Assembly: GCF_000715075.1 (NCBI RefSeq)
Contig: NC_134096.1
Span: forward strand, 67,833,026-67,897,025
DNA from: Nicotiana tabacum
Taxonomy: Eukaryota; Streptophyta; Magnoliopsida; Solanales; Solanaceae
DNA length: 64,000 nt
Direction: 5' to 3'
The notes beneath the pieces were generated by a model that did not search any database, was not told the DNA's origin, and worked only from the letters and a program-made list of their open reading frames with translations. How positions within the stretch are numbered: position 1 is the first letter of the stretch; every line of letters starts with the position of its first letter. Of the stretch, positions 59,527 to 64,000 are shown in pieces. Position numbers and translations under genes: made by a program.

Positions 59527-62500
59527 TTCTTGATTCCTCATCGTGCGATTTGTTTCCTTTGATGCTTATGTCTTTATTTCCTTCCTACTCAATCTTATGC
59601 GACGTGAAGCGCTTGTTATCAATTAGGAATCGAAGATTTTTAATGGTACTATAGATCGCTGCGCATTCGAGCAAATTATTATTGTCTTCTTGCGGAAAGG
59701 GGTTCTGTCATTTCAGCTCTGTAGCTAGATTTCAGATAGTTTTGAGGCTATGCACAGGTTGTTGTGATGTTCATGAGTTATTATCTCACGGTGTTGATGT
59801 AATGGTGGGGTGCTCGTTTATGTGTCGATATAGTAAATGACTTGAAAGGAGGATTTCTCAGTGCATGATGTAGAGGTTCAGCGTTTAATTTCAGCAAAGG
59901 AAAGGCAATCGTACTATGAATATTCAGGTTTGGGATGATGGAGTAACAAGACCTGATATTTTCGAGCGTGGTAGAGTTCTCAATTGTATTGTGGTGTCAT
60001 CGTCCTTGTTGAACGCGTTAATGTTTGTCGATGCTATGGTCTTCTTCAAATTGCCTTCCGGGCAGGGTATTGTGAAGTAGTGCCTGAGATGCGGTTGTTA
60101 GAGATAACGAAGTGTAGCGATTTCGGAATCGAATTGGTACTTCTAGTATTGATGGCTCGAGGAAGATGATCTTCTAAGAGGTTTAGGGTTGGTAACGACT
60201 CATTTGTTCGGATGTTACAGAGATATATTCGGATTTGAGGCAACAATTGGGCAGCGAAGGGTGAGGAAGGACATGTGGGAGGTGTTTTGCGGTGGTGGAA
60301 TTGCTAGAAGGTCAAGTATGAAAAGCAAAAGTTGAGGAGTTGCTTAAATGAGAGGGCTAAACCAAAGTAACAGAGTAGCATATGGGTTCTGTGGTAGGAT
60401 AGCTACACACCTTGAGGAAAGTTTAGAGTGATTTGGGATTCATGGTGGACAATGACTAGGACTACGGACTAATTTGGAATATTGGCTACTACTGAGGAAG
60501 GTTGGATACGACGGGAGGGAGTTGCTTAATATAAAGAGGAAGGCAACATGACTTGGATTGGAATGTATCGTCCCACCTTTAGTTTATGTCAATGGAGAGT
60601 GAACGAACTTGTACAGCTGGTGAATGAGCACGGGCTCAGGAGGGTTTATCGGTTTCATAGTAATTATACTCGGTGCAGCATCGTTGAAAGAGGTCGGCAT
60701 GGAATTTCCATAGTTGGGATATCTCCTGTGAGCAGGTTAGCGGTTGTGTGGTGTTGATGAAGCTTCTACGAAGAATTTTACTGGCTATCCGGTAAGAGGT
60801 CGAATATATAAATATGGCTAGTGATTCAGAGTGTTCATGAAATGGTTAACAGGAAGATTTCGAGGAATTTGGCGGGTCGATTGCGCGAGGTCATGTCAAT
60901 GAAGAAGAAGGAATCTTGGTAGGTTCCAGGGTTATGAAATTGTAGCTTCAAGCTAAGTGGGAGTGATCCACCGTCTATGATTGGATTGCATGGTTGTCTA
61001 CTTGTGCAGTTTCTGGTTATCGGTGTATTGGTGGGTTATTACGACTAAGGAAAGAAAATATCAGTGGTAATTTGAGAAAAGGATTTGAGGAATGTGTGCT
61101 ATACTTGGGCCTTATTGATTCATGTTCAGTTTTGATAAGACTCAAAGTTTCTGCTTCTAGTGAGAGTAATGTACAAGGGAGGAGAATTCAGTTGGGTGCT
61201 TCCTTGATAGGGTATTCACGTGTTGGCAGAGCACGAGAGTTTGGCTTATATTCGGGAACAAGTCAGAGTGGGTGACTCTCAACAATGGTCCTAGTAAGTT
61301 CAAAAATTACAGTGCGGTGCCTAAGGATTTCGAGTCCGTGGTATGGTTAAGTATCGAGCTGTTGCAGTGGATTATGAAATGGGCTTGAAGTGTTCTATGT
61401 TATCTTCGTTCTGCGGTGTAGCATTGGAGGAATGGGAGAAAATACCTTCGGATTCATAGAAGAAGTATCGTAATGGGTGTACAAGATGAAGATGCGAATG
61501 TACGTATAACGAGGGTATGAGTTAGTTCGTGAGTTTTGAGTCAACGTGGTCTCGTGAAATAGGGTCACTCAGGATGAGTGCGGATTGGGTTCGTTATATT
61601 TTGAAGGGAGCTATTATTATTCCGAAGGCAAGTCTGGAGTAAATTAGAAGAAGTCGGATCGGTTAGTAATAGTTGAATTGGCATGATGGTGGCAATGATC
61701 AGTTCCTTCAGTGTGTTGAGTTATACATGTTAATTGTAATGGTACGTGGGAGACTTGATAACCACCGTGATTTGATATATTTGGAGGTATTCGATTATAA
61801 TAGCTTGTCATGTGTAAATGGATCCCGGAAGAGTTATGGTGGTTTAGACCACTACTTGAGGATTGTATTTTCTGCGGTCATGGGAATTCAGTAGCGTGTT
61901 GCAATGGTTCTCCTAAAATGAGTTAAGTGAAAGGTTCATACATGATGAAGTGTGTATCCTACTAGTAGTTCAGGAGTTATGATGAAATTCTTATACTATC
62001 ACGTATTGGCATGTTAGGTGCAGTGAGCGGCTTGGGAATTTGAAGTTGAGGATCAAGGTTGTAGTTTGGTGTCGACAAGAATGTCACGAGCTCGGACGAG
62101 CAGGAAAGAATTCAGATAGTTAGAATCAGCTGGTATTGTCTTTAGCGTCACCTGAGATCGGTGTCCGTGTAAGAGGCTTTGTGTACTGATTTGCGCGGAT
62201 TCTTAAATTGCTTTACATCATTAGTGTGGTCGGTGGTATGGACGTGCAGACTTGTTACCTGGTGCGGAAGGTCGTGGGAGCGCATCCCACAGGAAGATTG
62301 TATAAGTGTGATGTGTAGTCACTTGATTGATTAAAGATTGAAACCAAGTATGGAGATTTTGGTACTATCGTTAATGTGAGAGTTTAGGCCTGAAAGGCGC
62401 TCTATTCAGTTGATTGTGAATTGTGGAAGTTTGTTCCGTATTCGACAACTGTTCTTGTATGTCATGGGAAAAATGTCATTGTGGATTCTTGAGAGGTTAT

Positions 62501-63893
62501 TTGCCCAAGCATGGTATGATCAGAATCGATTTGAGGTCCGTTGATGGGTCCAGATGTGGATGTGTATTCTACATCAGCATGGTGTGTTCATTCAGCATAA
62601 CATTCCCTATGAAAGAGTATTCGGGCGTGGGATGTTAATTTCGTCTCCAGCTATTTCATGTAATACTCTATTGTGCCATGTGGGTCGTGAGACAATTTGA
62701 TTATTTGTACAATATGTTGAGGTCCCGCATAACGGTGGTGTTATGTGAGCAGGATGGCTCTCAAGATGCAGATCATATATCGCACCTTAGTTGTGCTTGA
62801 GTTTTATAGCGTATGACGCTACCCGTCTCCCCAGGATTTGTATTATGCACTTGGCGTGCTTATGGTTGATATTCGGGCATTTCGTGAGTATAAACGTTAC
62901 GGCTCGATATGTGTTTTCTTTAGATTATTATATGTGGATCGGGTGGCACGCCGCCACGGGTATGTTGTTTGGATCGGATGGCACGCCGCCACGGGTATCA
63001 TGGTTGGATCAGGTTGCACGACGCAACGGTATCATGTGTGGATCGGGTTGCACGCCGCAACAATGTGATGTTGAGTACAGTTTCTTGTAGCTACTTTTCT
63101 GTGTTTTTCTTCTCATTTTCTGAGGAAGGTTCATAACATCTTTTCGGTTGTTTAAATTAGTTGCGTAGGTTAAGTGGTTATTTTCAGAGTTCATTTTCCT
63201 TATATATCACATTCGAGTTGTGGCTTGTTGGCACATAGTGGCATCATATGAGACTTTTGGTAGTGTCTGTGGTGGCTTATTGCTTGAGCAACTTATAATG
63301 GGTGAGGCGAGGTTATTGGACCTGGGATCAGTGCAATCAGGTTTATATGAGGCACCTTAAAGAGTAAATACCGATATTCAGTCCAGAATGAGGTGATGGT
63401 TCTCGTCAGGAGGAGAGACTCCATGAATTGTGATTCGGCAAATGGTTATGAGTTTCCATACATCACTTTTGTCATGGTAGTATTGCGAGAGTTGAAATAG
63501 GACTTCTACGCATCGTGAAGTGTATTGTGGGCATCAGATTCGTGGGATTCCGGCCGTTGTTATCATAGAATGTTATTATGGTCATGTGAATTATGCGGTG
63601 CATGGTGTGAATTCAGTAAGATTATACAATCATGTATTGGTACATCGTGTAGTGATTGATACGGTATTCGTATGTTGGAAGCAGACCTGGTAGAGAATTT
63701 CATATGTTGGAATTTGCCCCTAAGGCTTATTTGCCTAAATAAATGGGAGGATCTTCATATTGGATCGAGCCAATGTGCTCAACTGAGTTGTGGTAGCATG
63801 GGTAGATGCACGAGGTGTTAAACAATGATTTTGGACAACTCCAGAGCAGTTCTTAGCACGTTCGAGGATGAACGTATGTTTAAGTAGAGAGAA
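59527..63893 (+). mobile_element. LARD-like internal domain, duplicated copy (lacks leader)
   Basis: Matches 51594-55960 base for base apart from scattered substitutions and a few indels, at a constant offset of 7,933. It begins abruptly at TTCTTGATTCC, so the primer site and leader are absent. It ends with the AGGA-loop hairpin (one stem base changed) and the purine tract. Confidence 0.92.
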
Positions 63894-64000
63894 TGTAACG
63901 ACCCGACCGGTCGTTTTGAGCTCTAGTGCGTCGTTCGATGGCTTGAGGCCATGATCAGCTTCACTTCAGGTATTATGACTTGTACGCGTGATCGGAATTG
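63894..64000 (+). mobile_element. LARD-like LTR, start only (window edge)
   Basis: TGTAACGACCCGACCGG onward. It is closer to the LTR at 55961 than either is to the LTR at 48684, as expected if it is a duplicate of the former. Confidence 0.9.

Larger units (their letters stand above)
51594..64000. repeat. Tandem duplication, unit 7,933 bp (51594-59526)
   Basis: The unit comprises LARD internal domain, 3' LTR, LINE fragment and flank. The second copy starts at 59527 and should end near 67459, outside the window. Confidence 0.8.

Overview
This is a plant nuclear intergenic window made almost entirely of nested retrotransposons. I see no host protein-coding gene, tRNA or rRNA. The element mix fits Solanaceae: chromodomain Gypsy (Del/Tekay type) with LTRs near 3 kb, an RTE-type LINE with a GTT-repeat tail, a Copia element and a TRIM. 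The family assignment rests on recalled resemblance, not on a search.

Layout. (1) 1-7425, minus strand: a large non-coding LTR element (LARD-like; LTR 4558-7425), with a 3,173-bp tandem duplication whose junction fuses mid-internal to mid-LTR sequence. (2) 7426-13606: AT-rich DNA holding a TA microsatellite, a probable tRNA-derived SINE, a 168-bp tandem duplication and a roughly 2.6-kb foldback (10130-12755). (3) 13607-22375: a pile-up of partial Gypsy LTRs, a broken pol fragment and an inverted LTR piece. It contains an intact 471-bp TRIM (21745-22215) with target-site duplication CCATG. (4) 22376-26168: unclassified repeat and AT-rich sequence. (5) 26169-32936: a Copia element with near-identical LTRs, disabled by a one-base frameshift in integrase. 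(6) 32937-34258: MITE-like and pyrimidine-rich filler. (7) 34259-45624: a Tekay Gypsy element with both LTRs and a gag-pol broken by frameshifts and at least seven stops. (8) 45625-48275: AT-rich DNA dense in short TATACC/GGTATA palindromes. (9) 48276-59370: an RTE LINE 3' end (minus) split by a complete LARD-like element (48684-58762, TSD CCTCG); removing the insert and one TSD copy rejoins the LINE reading frame. (10) 59527-64000: a second copy of the LARD internal domain and LTR start, offset by exactly 7,933 bp, best explained by a tandem duplication running past the right edge.

How the parts work together. The Tekay-type elements encode gag, protease, reverse transcriptase, RNase H, integrase and chromodomain. 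The LARD-like elements encode nothing recognisable, but they share with Tekay the initiator-Met-tRNA primer site, a leader of about 100 bases, a hairpin just before the 3' LTR, and several LTR blocks. That is what one expects if LARD RNAs are mobilised in trans by Tekay proteins. The most noteworthy signals are these shared structures: two hairpins with family-to-family compensatory changes, CpG-rich decamer arrays of two exchangeable classes, and a repeated GAGGTAAGT donor-like 9-mer.
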